In this document: positions 50,090-56,351 of the stretch, piece after piece
Numbering within the stretch: position 1 is the stretch's first letter
Layout of the letters: every line of letters begins with the position of its first letter
Source of the DNA: an uncultured cyanobacterium
Lineage (GTDB): Bacteria > Cyanobacteriota > Vampirovibrionia > Gastranaerophilales > Gastranaerophilaceae
Direction: 5' to 3'
NCBI GenBank assembly: GCA_902495705.1
Contig: CABUXT010000011.1
Coordinates: 1-56,351, forward strand
Length of the DNA: 56,351 bases
The notes under the pieces: generated by a model
Databases searched by the model: none
What the model saw: only the letters and a program-made list of their open reading frames with translations
What the model was told of the DNA's origin: nothing
Program-made: the position numbers and the translations under genes

Positions 50090-52399
50090 TTATATTTCAA
50101 TAAGTGTTCCCATTTTGTCTTTTGACACATCAACAAGACATTTGAATTTGCCGACTCTTACGATATAAACATTGGCATCATCAGGTCTTACTTGAATTGC
50201 TTTGTCTACAACATGGTCAAATTTCTTCAAAATAAAGATATTGTCTTTGATTCTACCAACCAAAGCTGAAACACCATCCATATTAACTACATAAAAACCT
50301 TTTTCTGAATCAATGTTGTAGCCTGATTTTACAATCAAACCGTTCATATAAGGTAACGGTTTATTTCCGCCGAATTTTTCCATCGGACTAGGAGCTTGTG
50401 CAATCGGATTTGTAACGCCTGAACGTCTCATTACATCAGACATTGAAGTTTTCGGATGAGACAAATTGCTGCTAACAGGACGAGCAATTGCTGTTGTTGA
50501 TTTGCTGTCTTCTGAATCCAATATTGATAAATATTCATCCAAAGAAGACAATAAGTAGTTTTCATTTTCCTTGTTCATTTTCATTTCCCCATTATTATTT
50601 GTTAAATATTTATTACCTGTTTCAATCAAATCAGAAATTTCTAAATCTGATGCACCGTTTTGACGTCTTGTTACACTCAATGGTGAATTTTTAAGTTTAA
50701 CAAATCTACCTTCTTTATAAGATTTGTTTCGAGATAATTTTTTATCTTCTTCTGCCAAAGTTCTATGAGTTTCTTTTAGTGACATAGATTTTGAGAAAGA
50801 TTTCAATTTGATTTCAGAGAAGTTATTCACAATTGCATTATCTTCTGATTTCACGTCTAATGAAACTTCTTCAGGCTCTTTTAGTGTCGGTGTTTGAGCT
50901 AGGGCGTGTTCCATTTGCGAAATTTTTGCCTGCAATTTTTCTTTCACAATTTCATCATGCGATTTTTCTGACTTAATCACATTCAAAGGTTTAACTTCAG
51001 AAACTTTTGATGGAATATGTGATGATGAATTGATATTTTTTGTAACTGTTTGAGCAGATTGTGTTTCTTTGATTTCAGGCATTTTAATTGATTTTTTCAT
51101 GCCGGACATATCAGTTACATAAGAAATTGTATTTTGCGCTTGTTTTGGTTTTGGATTGCGCTTTTCTTCTCTTTCGACATACATTTTGTATTTTTCTTGC
51201 CAATTCAAATCTTCATTGTTTGCAATGTCGTAATACTCACGTCTGCGACGTTTTGCTTGATTTTTAGCTGACAAATTGAAAAATGATTGAAGTCTTGATT
51301 TGTCTTTTTCTTTAGAATTTGCAAGCGCATCAAATACAAGATACATCACACCTAATGCCAAAACAGAACCGCCTGCAATCAATATCCAAATCGGAAAATG
51401 TACTGAATTATCAACAGCTTGAGGAGTATCAACCGCTGTCGGAGTTTGAGCACTATTAGAATTGTCTTCGATTTTTACATTTTGAGACTGGTCAGCAGCA
51501 GGTGCTGATGCAGTTTCTTGTTTTTTCGGAGTTTCTGGCACAATGTTGTGTACGACTCTTGGTTCTAAATCAATAATACGTCTGCCGTTTGAATCAAATT
51601 TAACTTTTGGAGCATAATTGCTTGAACTGTCTGCAAGTACATTAGACTGTGCAGGTTGAGCCTTTGGCTGAACATTATGCTGTTGCACAGGTTTTGGTTG
51701 AACCTGTACTTGAGGTTTCGGAGTTGAAGTTTGAACTTTTTTCGGTTCAATTTTCGGTTTCAAATCCTGAATTTTCAATTTAGGCAACTCAATCGGAATG
51801 ATTTTTGGAGTTGTCGGGGCAGATGCTTTTTGTGTATTGTTAGACTTGTTTTGTGCAACTTGAGGCTTAACCTGTGTTGTGGTATGTGCGACAGTTTTTT
51901 GTGCTGTTGCTTGAGGTTTAGCTGTTTGAGATACCGCAGGTTTTGTTGCCACAGGGGTTGCTGTCATATTTTTTGCAATAATCGCTTTTGAATCCTTTTG
52001 AGCCTGTGTCAAAGGATTTGTTTTTCTCATATAAGTTTTGATATTGATAGGTTTTGTTGTTCCGAAAGTAACTTTTGTATAACCACCAATACCATCGTTG
52101 ACGTGTTTTACATCAATATCGGTAATTAAATCTTTTACACCGCCTATACTTGGAGCAACTGAACTTGAGCTTGAAGTATTCGGAAGTAAAACAACATATC
52201 TGTTGTTAGATTTACGCGTTACAACAGAGTTTCCTGACTCCCCTGTTGTATAAAATGTAACATCAACAGTATCTGCAACAGATGATTTTTTCACATCCAT
52301 TTGCAGCAAATTATTTAAACTATCGGCATTTGCAGAGTTTATTCCAACGATAAGCATTGCTAAAACTGCTGCAACTACAATATTTTTTCTATTTCCCAT
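50090..52399 (-). CDS. Large AMIN-like, single-pass membrane protein
   Basis: A 769-residue protein with no firm family. A signal peptide (residues about 1-25) leads to a strand-rich domain (about 28-135: VADTVDVTFYTTGES, YVVLLPNTSSS, YTKVTFGTTKPINIKTYMRKTN) that resembles AMIN domains of pilus and cell-wall proteins. A Pro/Gln/Lys-rich linker precedes a membrane helix (FPIWILIAGGSVLALGVMYLVF, about 338-360). A long charged region and a conserved-looking C-terminal beta domain (about 670-769) would then be cytoplasmic. Such a layout could couple the envelope to internal machinery. Start after GGGAAAC. Confidence 0.7.
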   Translation of the reverse strand: MGNRKNIVVAAVLAMLIVGINSANADSLNNLLQMDVKKSSVADTVDVTFYTTGESGNSVVTRKSNNRYVVLLPNTSSSSSVAPSIGGVKDLITDIDVKHVNDGIGGYTKVTFGTTKPINIKTYMRKTNPLTQAQKDSKAIIAKNMTATPVATKPAVSQTAKPQATAQKTVAHTTTQVKPQVAQNKSNNTQKASAPTTPKIIPIELPKLKIQDLKPKIEPKKVQTSTPKPQVQVQPKPVQQHNVQPKAQPAQSNVLADSSSNYAPKVKFDSNGRRIIDLEPRVVHNIVPETPKKQETASAPAADQSQNVKIEDNSNSAQTPTAVDTPQAVDNSVHFPIWILIAGGSVLALGVMYLVFDALANSKEKDKSRLQSFFNLSAKNQAKRRRREYYDIANNEDLNWQEKYKMYVEREEKRNPKPKQAQNTISYVTDMSGMKKSIKMPEIKETQSAQTVTKNINSSSHIPSKVSEVKPLNVIKSEKSHDEIVKEKLQAKISQMEHALAQTPTLKEPEEVSLDVKSEDNAIVNNFSEIKLKSFSKSMSLKETHRTLAEEDKKLSRNKSYKEGRFVKLKNSPLSVTRRQNGASDLEISDLIETGNKYLTNNNGEMKMNKENENYLLSSLDEYLSILDSEDSKSTTAIARPVSSNLSHPKTSMSDVMRRSGVTNPIAQAPSPMEKFGGNKPLPYMNGLIVKSGYNIDSEKGFYVVNMDGVSALVGRIKDNIFILKKFDHVVDKAIQVRPDDANVYIVRVGKFKCLVDVSKDKMGTLIEI

Positions 52400-52492
52400 T
52401 GTTTCCCGTTAATCTAACAACTACACATTTCTACTTATATAATACCTGAGAGTAAAAAAATTTGCTACTTTATTAATAAAAAAACAAATTTA

Positions 52493-52501
52493 TGTTACAA
52501 T
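52493..52501 (+). promoter_or_regulatory. Extended -10 of era (leaderless)
   Basis: TGT followed by TACAAT, exactly six bases before the era ATG. TTAATA at 52473 is a weak -35 at 17 bases. Confidence 0.55.
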
Positions 52502-52507
52502 ATCTTT

Positions 52508-53401
52508 ATGAAAAGTGGATTCGTTGCAATTATTGGGCGTCCTAATGTAGGAAAATCAACTCTTTTGAACCAAATTCTGGGTCAAAAAATCGTTATTACA
52601 ACAGACAAAGCCCAAACTACAAGAAAAAGAATTAAAGGTATTTTGACAAAACCGGAAGGACAAATTGTCTTTGTCGACACCCCTGGGGTGCATAAACCTT
52701 TAAACAAATTAGGTGAATTTTTGCTGGATGAGGCAAAAGTTGCAGTGCCTGATGCTGATGTAATTTTGTTTTTGGTAGACGGTTCTGACCCTGCAGGTAA
52801 AGGCGACAAATGGATTGCTCAAAACCTTTTGCAAACAAAAATTCCGATAATTATTGTTATGAATAAAGTTGACAAAATTAAAAAACAAGAAAAAGTTGAA
52901 GAAAATTTGCTCAGCTACAAAACTTTATTCACAGAAAATCTTCCGATTGTGAGAATTTCGGCAAAAACAGGACGCAACATTGATACGCTAATAAAAAATA
53001 TTTATAAAAAATTACCTCAAGGCGAACCGCTTTACCCTGAAGACATTGTGACAGAAGAGACAATGCGCGATGTAACAGAAGAAATTATCCGTGAAAAAAT
53101 TCTACTGAATACATCTGACGAAATTCCTCATTCTGTTGCCGTTAAAGTTGAAAAATATTCTGAACAAGAAGACATTGATAGAATTTCAGCCTCAATTTTT
53201 TGTGAACACAAAAGCCAAAAAGGAATCCTCATCGGCAAAGGCGGAAGTTTGCTAAAAAAAATCGGCACAGAATCAAGACTTGAACTTGAAAAAATCGTAG
53301 AGAAAAAAGTCTACTTAGAACTTCAAGTGAAAGTTGAAAAAGATTGGCGTAAAAAAGAAAAAATTCTAAAAAACTTTGGTTATCAACAAGAAAAAGAGTA
53401 A
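52508..53401 (+). CDS. era: GTPase Era
   Basis: Essential GTPase for 16S rRNA maturation and 30S assembly. The 297 residues comprise the G domain with GRPNVGKST (about 10-18), the switch TDKAQTTRKRI, DTPG and NKVD, then the C-terminal KH domain with the GKGGSLLKKIGTESRLELE signature that binds the 3' end of 16S rRNA. There is no ribosome-binding site before the ATG; an extended -10 places transcription start at the start codon. Confidence 0.97.
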   Translation: MKSGFVAIIGRPNVGKSTLLNQILGQKIVITTDKAQTTRKRIKGILTKPEGQIVFVDTPGVHKPLNKLGEFLLDEAKVAVPDADVILFLVDGSDPAGKGDKWIAQNLLQTKIPIIIVMNKVDKIKKQEKVEENLLSYKTLFTENLPIVRISAKTGRNIDTLIKNIYKKLPQGEPLYPEDIVTEETMRDVTEEIIREKILLNTSDEIPHSVAVKVEKYSEQEDIDRISASIFCEHKSQKGILIGKGGSLLKKIGTESRLELEKIVEKKVYLELQVKVEKDWRKKEKILKNFGYQQEKE

Positions 53402-53425
53402 TCAAAATTTTAAATATAATAATAA

Positions 53426-53462
53426 AAAAACTCTACCTCCGAAATTGGATGGTAGAGTTTTT
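53426..53462. terminator. Bidirectional terminator between era and metG
   Basis: A 12-bp stem AAAAACTCTACC / GGTAGAGTTTTT with a 13-base loop between two convergent genes. Confidence 0.9.
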
Positions 53463-53483
53463 AAAAGTCATTATTTCTTAAAT

Positions 53484-55055
53484 TTATTTTTTAGATTTAT
53501 CAGCCAATTCGCTGTCAACTCTTAAAAATACAGGATGAATTTCTTCTTTAGAAATCAATTTACCAGCCTTGATATTGTCAGATTTGATATCATCAAGTTT
53601 TTGTGACAAATCATAAGACAATTGTTTTGCCATATCAGCTGCAATATTTGGACAATATGGATAAATCAAAGAAGAAATAATACACATAATTTCTAAAACT
53701 GTTGCCAAAACTTGACCACATTCTGTCATTTTTTCTTCTTTTGCCAATGTCCAAGGAGCGTTGTCGGTTACAAATTTGTTTGTAGCATCAACAAGTGAAA
53801 TAATAGCTTGTGCAGCCTCTTGAATTTCAAAGTGATTGAAGTGATTTTCTACAATTTTAATTGTACCCAAAGCTGTTCTGATTAGACTTTCAGCCTCTTT
53901 AGAACGGTTTGTCAAAAATTCTTCTTTTACCTCACCATCAAAATATTTTACAAGCATAGACAAACTTCTGTTTAACAAGTTGCCCATACTGTTAGCAAGG
54001 TGAGCATTTACTTTTTCTTTGAAATCTTGGTCAGAGTAGTTGCCATCACGTCCGCAAGGTGCAGATGTTGCCATATAATATCTGAATGCATCAGGATGTT
54101 CCAAATTGTAATGTTCCAAAACTGATGTTGGAGAAACAACATTGCCTAGAGATTTGGACATTTTTGTTTCGTCAATTGTAATCCAACCGTGAGCAAAAAT
54201 ATGTTTTGGTAACGGCAAACCTAAAGCCATCAAAATACCAATCCAGTAAATACTGTGGAATTTCAAAATATCTTTACCGATTACATGAACATCAACCGGC
54301 CACAATTGTTTAAATTGTTCTGACGGATTTTCTGTGTCGTAACCGATTGCGGTAATATAGTTTGAAAGTGCATCAATCCAAACATAGATAGATTGTTCAG
54401 GGTCATCTAATACATCAATACCCCAACCTACATTTGCTTTATTACGAGAAACTGAAATATCTTGAATATCTTCCAATTGGTTTAGAACTTCGTTAGCTCT
54501 AAAACTTGGAACGATGAAATCAGGATTTTCTTTGATATGTTTCATGATTGCATCTTTGTATGAAGAAAGTTTGAAGAAATAATTTTCTTCTTTTACAACT
54601 TCAGGCTTTTTAAGGTGGTCAGGGCAAAGTCCGTCTTCTGTCAAATCTTTAGGATTCAAGAAACATTCACAGCCTGAACAATACAAACCTTCGTATTCGT
54701 GTTTATAAATATCACCTTTTTCAACCAATTTTTGGAAAATCTTTTGAACAACTTTTTCATGGTCTTCATCAGTTGTACGGATAAATCTGTTATATTTGAT
54801 ATCCAAAGCTTTCCACGCATCTTTAAATTTTTGAGCATTTTCATCACACAATTGCTTAGGTGTTTTGCCTTGTGCAGCAGAAGTCTTTTGGATTTTGATA
54901 CCGTGCTCATCTGTACCTGTTAAAAAGAACAAATTGTCAGTTCTTTGAGAGTAGTGTCTTGCAATTACATCACTAAGAATTTTTTCGTATGCGTGCCCGA
55001 TATGAGGAGCACCGTTGACATAGTCAATCGCCGTAGTTAAATAAAATTTATCCAT
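53484..55055 (-). CDS. metG: Methionine--tRNA ligase
   Basis: Class I synthetase charging tRNA-Met. A 523-residue short form without the C-terminal tRNA-binding (EMAP-like) domain. The HIGH motif is in PHIGHAYEK at about 18-21, the zinc knuckle is CSGCECF...CPDH, and KMSKS lies near residue 300 (TKMSKSLGNVV). The C-terminal helical anticodon-binding domain includes APWTLAKE. The start follows AGAGGAAAG. Confidence 0.97.
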   Translation of the reverse strand: MDKFYLTTAIDYVNGAPHIGHAYEKILSDVIARHYSQRTDNLFFLTGTDEHGIKIQKTSAAQGKTPKQLCDENAQKFKDAWKALDIKYNRFIRTTDEDHEKVVQKIFQKLVEKGDIYKHEYEGLYCSGCECFLNPKDLTEDGLCPDHLKKPEVVKEENYFFKLSSYKDAIMKHIKENPDFIVPSFRANEVLNQLEDIQDISVSRNKANVGWGIDVLDDPEQSIYVWIDALSNYITAIGYDTENPSEQFKQLWPVDVHVIGKDILKFHSIYWIGILMALGLPLPKHIFAHGWITIDETKMSKSLGNVVSPTSVLEHYNLEHPDAFRYYMATSAPCGRDGNYSDQDFKEKVNAHLANSMGNLLNRSLSMLVKYFDGEVKEEFLTNRSKEAESLIRTALGTIKIVENHFNHFEIQEAAQAIISLVDATNKFVTDNAPWTLAKEEKMTECGQVLATVLEIMCIISSLIYPYCPNIAADMAKQLSYDLSQKLDDIKSDNIKAGKLISKEEIHPVFLRVDSELADKSKK

Positions 55056-55130
55056 TTTCTTTCCTCTTTTATAGCTATAAATTTATGTTTAAATACTAGC
55101 ACAAACAAATGATAAATACCCTGATGGATT

Positions 55131-55159
55131 TACAACCCACCAGAAAAATGGTATTATAT
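55131..55159 (+). promoter_or_regulatory. Promoter of the 155-residue secreted protein gene
   Basis: TTTACA, a 17-base spacer and TATTAT; a ribosome-binding site (AAGGAAG) follows before the ATG at 55180. Confidence 0.65.
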
Positions 55160-55179
55160 ATGGCAATAAGGAAGAGATT

Positions 55180-55647
55180 ATGAAAAATTTTTTAATGACA
55201 ATTTGTACATTATTTTTAGTAGCCGGTGCGGTTTATGCAATGGGTAGTGCCTATATGAGCCTAAAATACGGTACATACACTTGCCCTGAAGGCAAAACGA
55301 CTTGCCGAATCTACAAACTTAAAAACGGTGAATTAAATTTTAGCGAACAATGCAAAGAAACCAGTGAAAAAATGGGCAGTTCAAAATATGCACCGATGAT
55401 TAAACTTGGCAGATGCAAATATGTTCCTGATACAAACAAATATTTCTCTTGCGAATACGCAGATGCAAGATGTACTGTCATTTTATATTCGGATAGCAGA
55501 ACCCAAACAGCTTGTTCAACCAATATAACAAACAACGTCAAAATCACTTCTGAACAACGTTCTAAAATATATGACAGAGTAACTGCAGATGCTAAAAACG
55601 GCAACTGCCAAGAGTTATACGCAGAAGAGCCTCAAACCAAAAAATAA
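55180..55647 (+). CDS. Small secreted cysteine-rich protein, unknown
   Basis: A 155-residue protein with a signal peptide (KNFLMTICTLFLVAGAVYA). The mature part has about eight cysteines (for example YTCPEGKTTCRIY, KLGRCKY, FSCEYADARC, TACSTN, NGNCQ), suggesting disulfide bonds in an exported protein. No family recognised. It is divergent from metG, with its own promoter. Confidence 0.75.
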   Translation: MKNFLMTICTLFLVAGAVYAMGSAYMSLKYGTYTCPEGKTTCRIYKLKNGELNFSEQCKETSEKMGSSKYAPMIKLGRCKYVPDTNKYFSCEYADARCTVILYSDSRTQTACSTNITNNVKITSEQRSKIYDRVTADAKNGNCQELYAEEPQTKK

Positions 55648-55668
55648 AAATTTACAAAATACGCAATT

Positions 55669-55697
55669 TTGATGAAAAAATTTCCTTTATATATATG
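55669..55697 (+). promoter_or_regulatory. Candidate promoter of the 148-residue gene
   Basis: TTGATG, a 17-base spacer and TATATG inside the element GATGAAAAA...TTTATATATAT, which is shared with the 154-residue gene at 42822. Confidence 0.4.
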
Positions 55698-55723
55698 TAG
55701 GTTAAAAATAAAGGAAAAGTATT

Positions 55724-56170
55724 ATGGCTTCAAATTGGGTTTATCCGCTGGATGCTTGCGCTGCAGCAGGAATTATTGATTACGACGCACCGGCAGATAT
55801 TTTAGGGCAAGAACCAAGATATATGGGCAGTCCAAAGTTCAAAGATATTCCAACATTAGATACATCTTTGCTACCTGATGGCACTAAAATGAAAGGACAG
55901 CCAAAATCTGACCAATTTAATAAGTCATCAAATGACTTGATAAACAATCCGACTTGGAAAAAATGGGCATTTGGCGCACTGGCAACACTTGGTGTTGGCG
56001 GAGCAGTCGTTGCAGGTTTGGTAAGCAAAGGGAAAATAAAACTTCCGAAAATGCCATCAATGCCTAAAATGTCAGGAATTGGCACAAGTTTGAAAAACTT
56101 TGGCGCCAAAGTTTGGAATTTTATCAAAAAACCGTTTGTATACATTGCCTCAAAATTCCATAAAACGTAA
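55724..56170 (+). CDS. Unknown 148-residue protein with one hydrophobic segment
   Basis: No family recognised. The N-terminal half is polar and Pro/Asp-rich (MASNWVYPLDACAAAG, DYDAPADILG). A hydrophobic, Gly-rich segment at about 82-105 (WAFGALATLGVGGAVVAGLV) could cross the membrane. A basic Lys/Pro/Met-rich tail follows (KLPKMPSMPKMSG). No signal peptide. ATG after AAAGGAAAAG. Its upstream element resembles that of the 154-residue gene at 42822. Confidence 0.7.
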   Translation: MASNWVYPLDACAAAGIIDYDAPADILGQEPRYMGSPKFKDIPTLDTSLLPDGTKMKGQPKSDQFNKSSNDLINNPTWKKWAFGALATLGVGGAVVAGLVSKGKIKLPKMPSMPKMSGIGTSLKNFGAKVWNFIKKPFVYIASKFHKT

Positions 56171-56202
56171 AAGAGGTCAAGATGGCAGGAAGACTGACTT
56201 GT

Positions 56203-56351
56203 TATGTCATTCCGAACTCGTTTCGGAATCTCTAATTAAACAGATAGGTCATTGTCATTCTGAAAGGATTAAAAATCTTGCCAACTTGTTTGGCTTAGAT
56301 TTTATCCTATTCAGAATCTATCAATGTTGATTTTAAAAATCGACCTTTGTG
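56203..56351. repeat. Intergenic repeats at the right window edge
   Basis: A GTCATTCCGAAC...GTTTCGGAATCTCTAATT copy (56203-56238), nearly identical to 13630-13663, followed by an element (from about 56251) whose inverted relative lies at 45469-45550. No gene is seen. Confidence 0.75.

Noticed and set aside
56100..56330. 76-codon frame at the right edge
   Set aside because: It overlaps the end of the 148-residue gene and then reads through intergenic repeats (the familiar CHSELVSES type of spurious translation).

Overview
The window comes from an AT-rich, probably anaerobic bacterium. HydF, the maturase of [FeFe] hydrogenase, points to fermentative hydrogen metabolism. A prepilin of the GFTLAEVLITLGIIG type, LysM cell-wall hydrolases, a single MCE-domain protein and several proteins with no recognisable family resemble gut members of the non-photosynthetic cyanobacterial lineage (Vampirovibrionia/Melainabacteria, Gastranaerophilales). 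That placement is inference from protein style; no rRNA gene is present to settle it.

Layout. 1-5866: a block of five genes (YkgJ-like cysteine-cluster protein, MCE/MlaD protein, upp, a LysM amidase and a LysM GH24 lysozyme) lies between two inverted copies of a repeat of about 350 bp. 6027-13556: ftsZ, then on the opposite strand a 1956-residue protein that carries a papain-like Cys/His/Asn triad split by about 700 residues, then a TSCPD protein. 13957-14609: a RelE/HigB-type toxin with its HTH antitoxin. 14656-28189: a surface-polysaccharide locus on the minus strand: ABC flippase-like exporter, five glycosyl/phosphoglycosyl transferases (three GT2, one GT4-TagF-like fusion, one Stealth), rfbA, rfbB and rfbC, and a FdtA/QdtA-FdtB/QdtB-FdtC/QdtC set for a dTDP-3-acetamido-3,6-dideoxyhexose. 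A mobile-looking four-helix-bundle gene sits inside the locus. 28411-37600: a defence island, hsdM - RhuM/Fic - 54-residue ORF - hsdS - RloA-like ATPase - RloB-like TOPRIM protein - hsdR, next to the stub of an integrase and to a tRNA-Met. 38084-44961: prepilin with a divergent HTH regulator and twin operators, a parvulin, small regulators, lineage-specific proteins, rpsO and hydF. 44962-45750: an 800-bp stack of intergenic repeats. 45751-56170: plsC-like acyltransferase, mtnA, ruvC, a sugar-binding protein, a large AMIN-like membrane protein, era, metG and two small unknown proteins.

Three signals cut across the gene list. First, eight genes have a -10-like hexamer (TANNAT) exactly six bases before the ATG and no Shine-Dalgarno sequence, which fits leaderless mRNAs. 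Second, the same helical domain of about 105 residues occurs twice in the amidase and once in an otherwise unrelated 358-residue protein. Third, the intergenic spaces are filled with several families of dispersed palindromes. The best candidates for an undescribed system are the giant split-triad protease-like protein and the composite restriction/Fic/RloAB island.
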